64,000 nucleotides of DNA from assembly GCF_902809835.1 (NCBI RefSeq), contig NZ_CADDWM010000011.1:310001-374000 (forward strand), read 5' to 3'. The notes under the pieces were generated by a model that did not search any database, was not told the origin of the DNA, and saw nothing but the letters and a program-made list of their open reading frames with translations. The position numbers and the translations under genes were made by a program. This document shows, one piece after another, positions 43,099 through 52,687 of this stretch; positions within the stretch are counted from its first letter, which is position 1, and every line of letters starts with the position of its first letter. This stretch comes from Agromyces sp. Marseille-P2726. GTDB lineage: Bacteria > Actinomycetota > Actinomycetes > Actinomycetales > Microbacteriaceae.

Positions 43099-44373
43099 TC
43101 AGCGGCCCGTGCCCGCGTGCACGACCGCGTCCTCGTCGCCGTCGAGCTCGAACGCCGTGTGCACGGCGGCCGCGGCGGCGTGCACGCTGTCGGCGCGCGT
43201 CACGACCGAGATGCGGATCTCGCTCGTCGAGATCATCTCGATGTTGATGCCGGCGTTGTACAGGGCCTCGAACAGGGTCGCCGAGACGCCGGTCGCCGAG
43301 CGCATCGCGTTGCCGACGAGCGAGAGCTTGCCGATCTGGTCGTCGTACTGCAGCGACGTGAACCCGATCGCGTCCTGCTCGTGCGAGAGCGCCGTGAGGG
43401 CGCGCTGACCGTCGGACATCGGCACCGTGAACGAGATGTCGGTACGACCGGTCGACGCCGCCGACACGTTCTGCACGATCATGTCGACGTTCGCGTTGGT
43501 CTTGGCGACGATCCTGAAGATGGCCGCGGCGACGCCCGGCACGTCGGGGACGCCGACGACCGTGATCTTCGCCTCGGACAGGTCGACCGCGACGCCGGCG
43601 ATGACGGACTCTTCCACAGCAGCTCCTTCGGGAAGACTCGAGGGGTCGTAGACGATGGTCCCCTCGTTGTTGTTGAACGACGATCGCACGTGCAGGGTCA
43701 CGCCGTGACGCCGGGCGAACTCGACCGCCCTGATGTGCAGGACCTTGGCTCCGGATGCCGCGAGCTCGAGCATCTCCTCACTGGTGATGCGATCGAGCTT
43801 GCGTGCCCTCTTCACGATGCGTGGATCGGCGGTGAACACGCCGTCGACGTCGCTGTAGATCTCGCAGACGTCGGCGTCGAGCGCCGCGGCGAGGGCGACG
43901 GCCGTGGTGTCGCTGCCGCCGCGCCCGAGCGTGGTGATGTCGCGCGATTCGCGGCTGAATCCCTGGAACCCGGCGACGATCACGATCGCGCCGTCGTCGA
44001 GCGCCTCACGGAGTCGCACCGGGGTGACCTCGACGATGCGGGCGGCGCCGTGCGTGGCATCCGTGATCATGCCGGCCTGGCTGCCGGTGAACGAACGCGC
44101 CTCGTGGCCCATGCTCTTGATCGCCATCGCGAGCAGCGCCATCGAGATGCGCTCGCCCGATGTCAACAGCATGTCGAGCTCGCGGGGCGCCGGGATCGGA
44201 GTGACCTCGTGCGCGAGGTCGAGCAGTTCGTCGGTCGTGTCGCCCATCGCGGAGACCGCGACGACGACATCGTTGCCGGCCTGGCGTGTCTCGACGATGC
44301 GCTTGGCGACCCGCTTGATGCTCTCAGCGTCGGACACCGACGACCCGCCGAACTTCTGCACGATCAGGCTCAA
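43099..44373 (-). CDS. lysC: aspartate kinase
   Basis: A 424-residue aspartokinase: [13 protein letters not shown] substrate/ATP loop, [36 protein letters not shown], and two ACT domains in the last 160 residues for feedback control. I chose the TTG at 44373 because GGGAG lies 7 nt upstream and the product then starts exactly at the KFGGSS strand; the frame is open far upstream through the hairpin repeats, but that is not coding. TTG could lower expression. Confidence 0.94.
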   Translation of the reverse strand: MSLIVQKFGGSSVSDAESIKRVAKRIVETRQAGNDVVVAVSAMGDTTDELLDLAHEVTPIPAPRELDMLLTSGERISMALLAMAIKSMGHEARSFTGSQAGMITDATHGAARIVEVTPVRLREALDDGAIVIVAGFQGFSRESRDITTLGRGGSDTTAVALAAALDADVCEIYSDVDGVFTADPRIVKRARKLDRITSEEMLELAASGAKVLHIRAVEFARRHGVTLHVRSSFNNNEGTIVYDPSSLPEGAAVEESVIAGVAVDLSEAKITVVGVPDVPGVAAAIFRIVAKTNANVDMIVQNVSAASTGRTDISFTVPMSDGQRALTALSHEQDAIGFTSLQYDDQIGKLSLVGNAMRSATGVSATLFEALYNAGINIEMISTSEIRISVVTRADSVHAAAAAVHTAFELDGDEDAVVHAGTGR

Positions 44374-44706
44374 CTGGGGACTCCCGGGGTGGTGGTTCAG
44401 CCGCCGGAACAGCCTGCGGCGCCAGAGGAGACAATCATACGGCGACGCGGATTCCGCTCCAGATATGTGACGGCCGCTCCGGTGATCGAGTAGCGCCGCC
44501 CGAAGGGCGACGCGCACCCCGGTGATCGAGTAGCGCCGCCCGAAGGGCGACGCGTATCGAGATCCCGACGATCGAGTAGCGCCGCCCGAGGAGCACCGGT
44601 GATCGAGTAGCGCCGCCCGAAGGGCGACGCGTATCGAGATCCCGATAATCGAGTAGCGCCGCCCGAAGGGCGACGCGTATCGAGATCCCGACGATAGAGT
44701 GCCCAC
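44374..44706. promoter_or_regulatory. 333-bp divergent gap largely filled by hairpin cluster D
   Basis: Only 44374-44480 is free of repeats and must hold the lysC promoter. No gene is seen. The rest is repeat cluster D, which ends 17 bp before the ATG of the membrane protein at 44707, so that gene's promoter and ribosome site would lie in or against a repeat. Confidence 0.6.
44481..44689. repeat. REP-like hairpin cluster D (lysC / membrane protein gap)
   Basis: Five tandem units, reversed relative to cluster A: D1 44481-44520 (truncated), D2 44521-44566, D3 44567-44597 (truncated), D4 44598-44643, D5 44644-44689. Each full unit is GATC-GA-GTA-GCGCCGCCC-GAA-GGGCGACGC-GTATC-GA-GATC. Confidence 0.85.
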
Positions 44707-45207
44707 ATGTCGGAGGCGCTCGAGGGCTGGAACGACTTCAACGTGGCGATGGTCGGCGCGACCGCCGCGCTGGCGGGCCTGCTCATCGTGGCGATGTCGG
44801 TGAACATCGCCGAGATCATGAAGTCGCCGACGCTGCCGGCGCGTGCGGCGGCGTCGATCGCGACCCTCGTGCTCGCGATCGTCGCCGGGGCGTTCGGCCT
44901 CATGCCCGGCCAGTCGGACGTGGTCTATGGCCTCGAGGTCATCGTCGCGACGGTGCTCGCCGCGACGTTCCAGTGGCACGCGGTTCAGGTGATCGCACGC
45001 ACGCCCCGTGCATCGCCGGTTCGCGGCGAGCGCATCCTGAAATCGATCGCCGGGATCGTGCCAATCGCCGCGTTCCTCGTCGGCGGAACGCTGGTTGCCT
45101 TGGGCGTGGCAAGCGTCGGACTCGTCTTCATCGGCGTCGGTTCGGTGTTCGCCATCATCGCGGCGATCCTTCTCGCGTGGGTGGTGCTCGTCGAGCTGCT
45201 TCGCTGA
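44707..45207 (+). CDS. multi-span membrane protein of unknown function
   Basis: A 166-residue protein with about five hydrophobic segments ([93 protein letters not shown]). An N-terminal [19 protein letters not shown] motif resembles small actinobacterial membrane proteins of unknown role. Its ATG lies directly after a hairpin repeat, with no clear ribosome site. Confidence 0.7.
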   Translation: MSEALEGWNDFNVAMVGATAALAGLLIVAMSVNIAEIMKSPTLPARAAASIATLVLAIVAGAFGLMPGQSDVVYGLEVIVATVLAATFQWHAVQVIARTPRASPVRGERILKSIAGIVPIAAFLVGGTLVALGVASVGLVFIGVGSVFAIIAAILLAWVVLVELLR

Positions 45208-45340
45208 CTCTCTCTGAGAAGCGGCGGCACTCCGGCACTCCGGCACTCCGGCACCGATGTCGGAATAGGAAGTGTTCCTCCCTCGCGGACGTGGGCACCG
45301 CGCCGATAGCCTGGCAGAAGGTGGGCGGGTGAACCGCCCA

Positions 45341-45430
45341 CCAGTCGTCAGCGCAGGTCGACCTGGATCACCAGTCGTCAGCGCAGGTCGACCTGGATCA
45401 CCAGTCGTCAGCGCAGGTCGACCTGGATCA
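45341..45430. repeat. three perfect 30-bp tandem repeats
   Basis: Unit CCAGTCGTCAGCGCAGGTCG-ACCTGGATCA, repeated at 45341-45370, 45371-45400 and 45401-45430. The last unit contains the stop codon and final residues (IQVDLR) of the minus gene at 45408, so the array duplicates that gene's 3' end. Confidence 0.85.
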
Positions 45431-46535
45431 CCGCGCCGCCGCCCGCCGAGACCGAGCCGGTGGTGAGGAACGCGGAGTTGCCCCGGATCGCCACGCCGTA
45501 CGGCGCGTCGAGGTTGGCGACGACGGCCTCGTGCGTGGATCCGCCCGGCGTCACCTTTCGCAGGGAGCCGACGTGGCCGTCGAAGAAGTTGCCGTCGTCG
45601 AGCTGCACCGCGTACAGCGTGCCGCCCTTCCACGCGAGGCTCGTCACCATGGTGAGTCCGGTCGCGTACGCCGACACCTGCCCGTCGGTCGTGACCCGCC
45701 AGATCGTGGATCCGCCGGTCGGGAATGGGAAGCCGGTCAGCTGCGACACGTAGAACGCACCGTCGGGGCCGACGACGACGTCGGTGGGAACCGCCTGCGG
45801 GTTGATGAACGGCGGCGGGAACGGGAACGGGTTGGGCACCGCGGGGCCGTTGGGGAAGACCGCGACCGTGTTCTCTCCGCGGGCGCCCACCGTCGCGAGG
45901 TAGTTGCCACCGGCGTCGGTGACGGCCCAGTTCCTGGCGTTCAGCGTCGTGAAGCCGACCGCGTTGCTGTCGGCTGGCACGTTGCCGTCGGGGTTGTTCG
46001 CGACCTCGTACGCGTTGAGGTCGGCCGCGGGGGCGAGATCGGCCGCGGCCACGGGGCCGGACTTCAGCGAGCCGGTGCGCAGGGTACCGAAGCTGGCGTA
46101 CTGGGCCGGCAGACTGTCGCGCGCCGTGGCGGCACCGGCCAAGCCGCCGATGAGCACCGCGATTTCGTTGCCGCGCACGTCGACGTCGGACGCGCCGACG
46201 ACCTCACCGTTGAAGTTCAGCGCCGGGATGTCGGTCACGACGCGCCGCTGGTCGGTGCCGCGGATCTCGGTCACCGATCCGGTGAGTCCGCACACCTGGA
46301 ACTCGAGCCCGACACCGGGAAGGGGACTGCATTCGTCGGCGACGCCGGCCTCGGCGACGTAGATGCGCTGGCCGGGTCCGACCGTGAGCTGTCTCGGATT
46401 GTTGAGTCCCGTGGCGACGGTGACGGGGTCGGACGACGGCGGTGCCGCCTGCGCCGGCTGCACCGCGGCGGCGACGAGGGCCAAGCCGATGACCGCGGTC
46501 ATCACGGGCGGGATCGAACGAAGCGTGCGAGACAT
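45408..46535 (-). CDS. secreted ScyD/ScyE-like beta-propeller protein
   Basis: A 375-residue exported protein: signal peptide ending about [10 protein letters not shown], then a beta-propeller with [57 protein letters not shown] (split here by function, about 250-285) and a final [22 protein letters not shown] blade. Such ScyD/ScyE-family proteins are extracytoplasmic and of unknown catalytic role. ATG 46535 follows GGAG by 5 nt. The stop lies in a 30-bp tandem repeat. Confidence 0.8.
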   Translation of the reverse strand: MSRTLRSIPPVMTAVIGLALVAAAVQPAQAAPPSSDPVTVATGLNNPRQLTVGPGQRIYVAEAGVADECSPLPGVGLEFQVCGLTGSVTEIRGTDQRRVVTDIPALNFNGEVVGASDVDVRGNEIAVLIGGLAGAATARDSLPAQYASFGTLRTGSLKSGPVAAADLAPAADLNAYEVANNPDGNVPADSNAVGFTTLNARNWAVTDAGGNYLATVGARGENTVAVFPNGPAVPNPFPFPPPFINPQAVPTDVVVGPDGAFYVSQLTGFPFPTGGSTIWRVTTDGQVSAYATGLTMVTSLAWKGGTLYAVQLDDGNFFDGHVGSLRKVTPGGSTHEAVVANLDAPYGVAIRGNSAFLTTGSVSAGGGAVIQVDLR

Positions 46536-46637
46536 GTTCACTCCACGAGCAGGAGGGTTCCATGCGACGGATGCCGCAGGCCTCACCCTTCCCGACGCCG
46601 CATGCCGCGGCAAGGCATTACGAGCATTCCTCACCCT

Positions 46638-46711
46638 TATTGGGGGTACCCACCCGAGCCCGTATTGGGCGTACCCACCCGAGCCCTATTTGGGAGTACC
46701 CACCCGAGCGC
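46638..46711. repeat. three 24-25-bp GTACCCACCCGAGC repeats
   Basis: Units at 46638-46662, 46663-46686 and 46687-46711 share TATTGGG-N-GTACCCACCCGAGC. They lie in the 196-bp gap before the ScyD/ScyE-like gene, and the first contains GGGTACCC. Confidence 0.75.
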
Positions 46712-46731
46712 ACCGCCGCCACGCGGCCCAC

Positions 46732-47100
46732 TCAGTGCTTCCGCGGCATATACCACTCGGTGTACTCGGTGGCGCGGCCGTCGGGGGCGAGGCGGATGAT
46801 CCAGAGGTTCAGGTAGTCCTTCTCGGCGGGATAGACCGTCTTGCCCTGCACGACGACGAACCCGGTGTCCTCGTCTTCGTGGATGACCTTCCAGTCGAAT
46901 GACCAGGTGCCCGGTTCGTCGCGGTCCTCCAGCCATCCGGCGACGATCGCCTCACGCCCGCGTCGGGGCTCGTGGTCGGGCGCAGTGAGGTAGACGGCGT
47001 CATCCGTGAAGAGGGCCCCGATCTGGCCGGGGTCGTTCGACTCCCACGCCGCGACGTACCGCTCGACCCACTGTTCTCCTGCGCTGGCCATGCGCCCCAT
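46732..47100 (-). CDS. SnoaL-like (NTF2-fold) protein
   Basis: A 122-residue cone-fold protein: WVERYVAAWESNDPGQIGALFTDDAVYLTAPDHEPRRGREAIVAGW is the typical start, with a C-terminal sheet DYLNLWIIRLAPDGRATEYTEWYM. Start either 47100 or 47091 (MASAGEQ); neither has a strong site. A small isomerase, hydratase or ligand-binding role is possible. Confidence 0.82.
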   Translation of the reverse strand: MGRMASAGEQWVERYVAAWESNDPGQIGALFTDDAVYLTAPDHEPRRGREAIVAGWLEDRDEPGTWSFDWKVIHEDEDTGFVVVQGKTVYPAEKDYLNLWIIRLAPDGRATEYTEWYMPRKH

Positions 47101-47156
47101 TCCAGTCGCGTCGGTACCCGAGCGTCAACCCCGGACATCAGGTCGCCGCGGGCGGG

Positions 47157-48716
47157 TCATGCCGCCACGGCGGAAAGCTCGAAGCGCGCGCGACCGCCGA
47201 GCCGGGGCTTCTGATGGGGATCGACGTGCGGGGGCGGGATGAACCACACCTCGCCCGGCGAGGCGGTGATCTGCCACCCGTCGCGGTGGATCATGTGATG
47301 GCAGAAACTGCAGAGCAACACTCCATTCGACAGGTCGGTGCGGCCGAGATGTCGTTCCCACCAGCGGATGTGATGAGCATCGACGTAGGCGATGTTCTGA
47401 CCGCAGCTGGCGCAGCCGCCATCGCGCTCGGCGAGGGCCAGACGTTGGGCTCGAGTGAAGAGGCGGGCCGACCGGCCGAGGTCGAGCGGCAGGCCGCCAC
47501 CGCCGAGCACGACCGGAATGAGTTCGGCATCGGCACACAGGCGTCGCGCCGTTGATGCGGCGATCGGCTGATCGATGCCGTCGACGGTCGCCACGCCGAG
47601 CCGGGAGCTCAGGGCGTCAAGATCCATCCTGACGATGACCGTGGTCTTGGCGGCTGGTGCGGGTGCAACGGTGCAACCGAGGCAGTGCCGGGCGAGTTCA
47701 GCGAGTGCGTCGGCCTGCATCTGCGGGATTGTGCGGGTGTCGGCGATCACCGAGGCGCCAGCGCCGGCGCCGGCGCCTGCCGAGTTCGCGGCCTCGCCCA
47801 CACCGTCGGTGCCTGCCGAGTTCGCGGCCTCGCCCACAGCGCCGGCGCCTGCCGAGTTCGCGGCCTCGCCGACTGCGCCGGTGCCTGCCGAGTTCGCGCC
47901 CTCGCCCGCTCCGCCGGCGTGAGAGCGGACGTCGACATCGCCATCGCGCCGACGATGGAGCGCGTCGGTCACCATTGCTTCGAGGGCTGCCTTCACAGGT
48001 GCCGCAGTCGCCGGGTCGAGGCGGGCATTCAGGAGGAGCATGCCGTTGGAGTCTTCGCGGATCGTCAGCGAGCGCTGCTGCCAGCGCTCTTCGTCGCGCG
48101 GCTCGAGGCCGTCTTGGTCGAGCCGCGCTTCGGCGAGCTTGACCGCCCGAGTCACGAGGCTGAGGCTGTTGCCGGTGGCGAACGCCACCAGCTCGGATTC
48201 GTAGCGCAGTGCCCGATCGTGATCGACGCGCGGCCGGACGCGTTCGAGCATGGCGGTGATCATGCCCGCGGCATCCGTGCTGATACTGCCCTTCTCGAGG
48301 GCGGCAGCGACGGCCGGATGCCTCGCCGGGAGCCGCTCGCCGGTGAACGAGGACCGCGACCTGGTCGACTCGCCGACCGCGATGAGCTTGGCGGCTTCAG
48401 CGGTCGTGCCGCCAGTGGATGCCGCAAGCAGGCGCACCGGGTTGTGGAAGCCCTGCTGCTTCGCGAGCCCGTCGGCACCGAACTCTGCGCTCGACCGACG
48501 CGCGACCTCGGACGCCAATCGAGCCAGCATCGCATCGGCGTCGCGTCGAAGCTGCGCAATCGCATCGGTGACCGCGACGACACCGGCGTTGCTCATCTGC
48601 TCGATCTCGCCCTGCGCATCGCCAGGCGGCGTTGAGCTGAACGCAGGCCGCGCCGCAGCCCACGCGGCACGGGCCTCATCGAGCGCCTGCTCGAGCGGCC
48701 GCAGCGGGTTCGTCAT
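47157..48716 (-). CDS. DUF222 / HNH endonuclease protein (13E12-like)
   Basis: A 519-residue actinobacterial protein: N-terminal DUF222 helical domain (EGANSAG-region excluded) and a C-terminal HNH nuclease with CASCGQNIAYVDAHHIRWWE and LLCSFCHHMIHRDGW, whose four Cys and the His residues bind zinc and metal. Between them a low-complexity linker has four 12-residue repeats GEAANSAGxGAV, encoded by 36-nt repeats at about 47780-47930. ATG 48716 follows AAGGA. The family is multicopy in many actinomycetes and may be a DNA endonuclease; its role is uncertain. Confidence 0.87.
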   Translation of the reverse strand: MTNPLRPLEQALDEARAAWAAARPAFSSTPPGDAQGEIEQMSNAGVVAVTDAIAQLRRDADAMLARLASEVARRSSAEFGADGLAKQQGFHNPVRLLAASTGGTTAEAAKLIAVGESTRSRSSFTGERLPARHPAVAAALEKGSISTDAAGMITAMLERVRPRVDHDRALRYESELVAFATGNSLSLVTRAVKLAEARLDQDGLEPRDEERWQQRSLTIREDSNGMLLLNARLDPATAAPVKAALEAMVTDALHRRRDGDVDVRSHAGGAGEGANSAGTGAVGEAANSAGAGAVGEAANSAGTDGVGEAANSAGAGAGAGASVIADTRTIPQMQADALAELARHCLGCTVAPAPAAKTTVIVRMDLDALSSRLGVATVDGIDQPIAASTARRLCADAELIPVVLGGGGLPLDLGRSARLFTRAQRLALAERDGGCASCGQNIAYVDAHHIRWWERHLGRTDLSNGVLLCSFCHHMIHRDGWQITASPGEVWFIPPPHVDPHQKPRLGGRARFELSAVAA

Positions 48717-48942
48717 GCTTCGATCCTTGCAGGGGCCACTGACATTGGTTGGTGGCGGTTCCCGCCCCTGACCGGCACTTTTCCTGTGGAGAAACCGCAC
48801 GCATGTTCACCTGTTGAGGAGGAGTCGGACCACGATCACGACCACGGGCGCGACGTTGCGGCCAGCTGAAGTTCCGGCTCGCGCCGAAATCCCTTGGACC
48901 CGCGGCCGCACGCGCCGATACCGTAGCTCAGAAGGAGGCACC

Positions 48943-49125
48943 ATGCCGATGAACGATCGAATTGTCGAACCAGGTTCCGAGACGGATCTCGCGATCGAGC
49001 GGGCGCTGGAGGCGGCGAATCTGCGCGCAGGAGATTCCGCGACATCCACCTCCGCCGTCGTGGAGGGGTGGGAACCGTCCGCCGCTGAGGCGGGCGACAT
49101 CGGTGGCGCGGTCGACGGCGACTAG
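48943..49125 (+). CDS. small acidic protein of unknown function
   Basis: A 60-residue acidic protein (IVEPGSETDLAIERALEAANLRAG, rich in Ala, Glu and Asp) with no known motif. GAAGGAGG 4 nt before ATG 48943 is among the best ribosome sites in the window and supports a real gene. It lies between the HNH gene and recR and is convergent with recR. Confidence 0.6.
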   Translation: MPMNDRIVEPGSETDLAIERALEAANLRAGDSATSTSAVVEGWEPSAAEAGDIGGAVDGD

Positions 49126-49142
49126 CTCACGTCGCCTCGCAG

Positions 49143-49739
49143 TCAGCTGACGACGCGGCGCCCTTCGAACGCACGACCGAGCGTGACCTCGTCGGCGTAC
49201 TCGAGGTCGCCGCCGACCGGAAGGCCCGACGCGAGACGTGTCACCTTGATCTCGAGCGTGGTGAGCAGGCGGCTGAGATAGGTCGCCGTCGCCTCGCCCT
49301 CGAGGTTCGGGTCGGTCGCGATGATCACCTCGTTCACGGTGCCGTCGGCGAGCCGCTGCATGAGCTGGCGGATGCGGAGCTCGTCGGGTCCGATGCCGTC
49401 GATCGGGCTGATGGCGCCACCGAGCACGTGGTACAACCCGCGGAACTCGCGGGTGCGCTCGATCGCGACCACGTCTTTCGCCTCCTCGACGACGCAGATG
49501 AAGCTCGGGTCGCGGCGGGGGTCGCGGCAGATCGAGCAGGTCTGCTGCTCCGAGACGTTGCCGCAGATCTCGCAGAACCGCACCTTGTCGCGCACCTCGA
49601 GCAGGATCTCGGCGAGACGCGTGACGTCGAAGTGCTCGGTCTGCACGATGTGGAACGCGATTCGCTGCGCCGACTTCGGCCCGATGCCGGGCAGACGCCC
49701 GAGTTCGTCGATCAGCTCTTGGACGATGCCTTCGTACAC
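49143..49739 (-). CDS. recR: recombination mediator protein RecR
   Basis: A 198-residue RecR: helix-hairpin-helix [19 protein letters not shown], zinc finger [16 protein letters not shown], and a Toprim domain with [14 protein letters not shown] and [15 protein letters not shown]. It loads RecA at gaps with RecFO. It lies 3 nt after dnaX, the conserved dnaX-recR order. Confidence 0.96.
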   Translation of the reverse strand: MYEGIVQELIDELGRLPGIGPKSAQRIAFHIVQTEHFDVTRLAEILLEVRDKVRFCEICGNVSEQQTCSICRDPRRDPSFICVVEEAKDVVAIERTREFRGLYHVLGGAISPIDGIGPDELRIRQLMQRLADGTVNEVIIATDPNLEGEATATYLSRLLTTLEIKVTRLASGLPVGGDLEYADEVTLGRAFEGRRVVS

Positions 49740-49742
49740 GTG

Positions 49743-52130
49743 CTATCCGCGCTCCCCGAAGCCCGGGCCGCCGGGCGCCTCGACCTCTTCGAGGAACGTC
49801 GCGCCCAGCACCTCGCGCACGACGGCCTCGCCGTACCGCTGAATGCCGCCGTCGACGGATGCCGCGGAGCGCGGACGCGCGGTCGCGGCCGGCGTCTGCG
49901 CGATGACCTCGGGTACCGGGCCGGGATCGAACGGGGGCTCGACGTCGTCGGCGGGCGGCGCGTCGACTTCGTCGGGTACTGCCTCGAGGTCGGATGCCGC
50001 GGCCGGCGCATCTGCCAGCGCCGTCGCCGTGCGCGCGCTCGAGGCCTGGCGCTGCGGGCTCCCGCCGGGTGAGCCGTTACCGCTCGAGGATGCCGGTGCC
50101 TCGGGGGTCGCCGGATCGTCCGTCGGGATCGCGACGGTCGTCCACGAGTCGACGACGCTCGCCGACGGTGGGGTGGCTGGCGTCGACGGCCGGGGCGTCG
50201 CGGGTTCCGAAGCGCTCGGGCGGGCGGGCGGTTCGGCCTCGCCGGCCTGGCTGCCGATGACCCGCGGCAGGAACTTGACCTGCACGCCGAGCACATCGGC
50301 GATGGCCGCCCGCAGCAGATCGGCGGGTTTCTGCGGGCCGGTGCCGCCTCGAAGGTCTTGCACGTCGTTCTGGCTCGGGAATCCGAGCACGAGCACGCTC
50401 TCGTCGCTGCGGTAGTCGATCACCTTGGCGGTCATGGCCGCGATCCACGCCGAGCGCTTGGTGCGCTCGAGCACTCCGAGGATCTCGGGCCACGCATCGC
50501 GGATCAGCTGTACGGTCACCGGCCCGACGGGTCGCTCCGCTGGTCGAGCGCCGCCCGCCGAAGCCGCCTCCGCGGGTCGAGTAGCGCCCGGCGCAGCCGC
50601 CTCCGTTGGTCGAGTAGCGCCCGGCGCAGCCGGACGCGTATCGAGACCAGGCTCCGCGTCTGCGACCGATGGGGTCTCGATACGCGTCGCGCTGTCGCGC
50701 GGCGCTACTCGACCACCAGACGTCGCCTCCGGCGGCGCTACTCGACCACCGCCCGGCGCAGCCGCCTCTGTTGGTCGAGTAGGGCGCGGCGAAGCCGCAC
50801 CCGTATCGAGACCAGGCTCCGCGTCTGCGGCAGATGTGGTCTCGATACGCGTCGCGCTGTCGCGCGGCGCTACTCGACCACCAGACGTCGCCTCCGGCGG
50901 CGCTACTCGACCACCGGACTCTGCACCGAGCGCTTCGCGCCCACCGGCATCCGCCGCGGCATCCGACACCCCGACGCGACGCTCGAGACGCTCGACCCGC
51001 GCGAGCGCTCCACGCTCGGTGTCGTCGGAGCTCGGCACGAGCACGCGCGCGAGCATGAGCTCGAGGTGCAACCGCGGCGACGTGGCGCCCGTCATCTCGG
51101 TGAGCGTCTGGTTCACGAGGTCGGCGACGCGCGAGAGCTCGGCCGAGCCGAACGCCGCCGCCTGCGTCGCCATTCGCGCGAGCTCGTCTTCGGGCACACC
51201 GCGCAGCACCGCTGCTGCCGCCTCGGGCGACGACGCGGCGACGACGATGAGGTCGCGCAACCGCTCGAGCAGGTCTTCGACGAAGCGTCGCGGATCTTGC
51301 CCGGTCTGCACCACCCGGTCGGCGGCGGCGAAGGCGCCCGCAGCATCTCGAGCCCCGATCGCGTCGACCACCTCGTCGAGCAGCGCGCCGTGCGTGTAGC
51401 CGAGCAGCGCGACCGCACGCTCGTAGTCGATGGTCGACCCCTCGGACCCGGCCATGAGCTGGTCGAGCAGTGACAGCGTGTCTCGCGGCGAGCCGCCGCC
51501 GGCACGCACCACCAGGGGCAGCACCCCAGGAGCGACCTCGACGCCCTCTTCGGCGCAGAGCTGCTGCACGTACTCGAGCATCGGGCCGGGCGGAACCAGG
51601 CGGAACGGGTAGTGATGCGTGCGCGAGCGGATCGTGCCGAGCACCTTGTCGGGCTCGGTCGTCGCGAAGATGAACTTGACGTGCTCGGGCGGCTCTTCGA
51701 CGAGCTTGAGCAGCGCGTTGAAGCCCTGCGGCGTGACCATGTGCGCCTCGTCGAGGATGAAGATCTTGTACCGGTCGCGCGCCGGAGCGAACACCGCGCG
51801 CTCACGCAGGTCGCGCGCATCGTCGACGCCGTTGTGCGAGGCCGCGTCGATCTCGACGACGTCGAGCGAACCGCCGCCACCCCGCGAGAGCTCGACGCAG
51901 CTGGGGCACGTGCCGCACGGGACATCCGTCGGGCCCTCGACGCAGTTCAGGCACCGCGCGAGGATGCGCGCCGACGTCGTCTTGCCGCACCCGCGCGGCC
52001 CACTGAAGAGGTACGCGTGATTGACGCGATCGGTGCGAAGCGCCGTCATGAGCGGCTCGGTCACCTGCGACTGGCCGATCATCTCGGCGAACGTCTCAGG
52101 CCGGTAGCGGCGATACAGGGCGGTGACCAC
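49743..52130 (-). CDS. dnaX: DNA polymerase III subunit tau/gamma with hairpin repeats in the linker
   Basis: A 795-residue clamp-loader ATPase. Walker A GPRGCGKT (44-51), zinc Cys 60/63 and 72/75/78, Walker B FILDEAH, and the domain III lid region precede a long Pro/Ala/Gly-rich linker (about 390-540), then a C-terminal tau domain. Residues about 404-536 are encoded by REP-like hairpins and contain a 55-residue direct duplication (165 bp: 50590-50754 and 50755-50919). The repeat reads GGRVAPRDSATRIET in one orientation and GLDTRPAAPGATRP in the other, both stop-free. GTG 52130 lacks a strong ribosome site. Confidence 0.95.
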   Translation of the reverse strand: MVTALYRRYRPETFAEMIGQSQVTEPLMTALRTDRVNHAYLFSGPRGCGKTTSARILARCLNCVEGPTDVPCGTCPSCVELSRGGGGSLDVVEIDAASHNGVDDARDLRERAVFAPARDRYKIFILDEAHMVTPQGFNALLKLVEEPPEHVKFIFATTEPDKVLGTIRSRTHHYPFRLVPPGPMLEYVQQLCAEEGVEVAPGVLPLVVRAGGGSPRDTLSLLDQLMAGSEGSTIDYERAVALLGYTHGALLDEVVDAIGARDAAGAFAAADRVVQTGQDPRRFVEDLLERLRDLIVVAASSPEAAAAVLRGVPEDELARMATQAAAFGSAELSRVADLVNQTLTEMTGATSPRLHLELMLARVLVPSSDDTERGALARVERLERRVGVSDAAADAGGREALGAESGGRVAPPEATSGGRVAPRDSATRIETTSAADAEPGLDTGAASPRPTRPTEAAAPGGGRVAPPEATSGGRVAPRDSATRIETPSVADAEPGLDTRPAAPGATRPTEAAAPGATRPAEAASAGGARPAERPVGPVTVQLIRDAWPEILGVLERTKRSAWIAAMTAKVIDYRSDESVLVLGFPSQNDVQDLRGGTGPQKPADLLRAAIADVLGVQVKFLPRVIGSQAGEAEPPARPSASEPATPRPSTPATPPSASVVDSWTTVAIPTDDPATPEAPASSSGNGSPGGSPQRQASSARTATALADAPAAASDLEAVPDEVDAPPADDVEPPFDPGPVPEVIAQTPAATARPRSAASVDGGIQRYGEAVVREVLGATFLEEVEAPGGPGFGERG
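50522..50919. repeat. REP-like hairpin cluster E inside dnaX
   Basis: At least six units in both orientations: a degenerate unit near 50541-50573, then about 50574-50605, 50606-50650, 50671-50710, 50771-50814 and 50837-50876, with half units between. A 165-bp direct duplication (50590-50754 and 50755-50919) is in frame. Stems include GCGTCCGGC-TGC-GCCGGGCGC and GGGTGCGGC-TTC-GCCGCGCCC. Confidence 0.85.
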
Positions 52131-52239
52131 GGATCAATCGTAGTTGCCGCCGGTGACACCGAGTCCGGATGCCGCGGCTCGCCGTTTCGTACCGGTCGTG
52201 CCGTTCACCTCGCAGGCCGGATGCCGCTGCCGACCCTCC
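52131..52239. other. gap with no visible gene upstream of dnaX
   Basis: A 109-bp space between the META lipoprotein stop and dnaX. It must hold the dnaX promoter, but no clear -35/-10 pair or operator is visible. Confidence 0.5.
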
Positions 52240-52662
52240 TCATTCGACACGACCGAGGCGCCCCAGTTCCTCCTTGGAGCCGTTGCGGACGACCAGCTGG
52301 GAGCCGTCGACCTCGACGAATGCGGTGTCGGTGAGCCATGCCTCGGGTGCGTCGCACTCGGCGGCGCTGGTGCCGAGCGAGTCGGTGAACACCCTGCCGT
52401 CGTCACCTTGCGTCCAGTTGCCATCGAGGTCGGCGCAGCCGTCGAAGCCGGTGACGGCCCCATCAGCCTCGAAGGTCACGTGCGCGGCGCCCTCGGCGAC
52501 GGACCCCCACGTGCCGACGTGGTGCGGCACCGGGGGGCCTTCGGGGTCGGGTGCGGAGGACGCAGCACACCCCGAAACGGTGCTGAGCAGGGCGGTGGTG
52601 AGGAGTGCCGCGGCGGTGATGCGGGTGGTGCCGGTGGTGCGTAGGGTCAAGACGGGTTCCAC
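52240..52662 (-). CDS. META-domain (HslJ-like) lipoprotein
   Basis: A 140-residue exported lipoprotein: signal with lipobox VSGC (Cys about 32) and a META-type beta domain (HVGTWGSVAEGAAHVTFEADGAVTGFDGCADLDGNW). HslJ-like domains are linked to stress or drug resistance, but the role here is unknown. It is separated from the peroxidase gene by a strong double-hairpin terminator. Confidence 0.75.
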   Translation of the reverse strand: MEPVLTLRTTGTTRITAAALLTTALLSTVSGCAASSAPDPEGPPVPHHVGTWGSVAEGAAHVTFEADGAVTGFDGCADLDGNWTQGDDGRVFTDSLGTSAAECDAPEAWLTDTAFVEVDGSQLVVRNGSKEELGRLGRVE

Positions 52663-52687
52663 TTCATGAGACTTCTGGGGTGAAGAT

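Noticed and set aside
45341-45430. Possible CRISPR array
   Set aside because: The three 30-bp units are directly adjacent with no spacers, and no cas gene is near.
43099-45633. Long upstream extension of lysC through cluster D
   Set aside because: Repeats give open frames, but the kinase starts at the TTG at 44373 with a good ribosome site.
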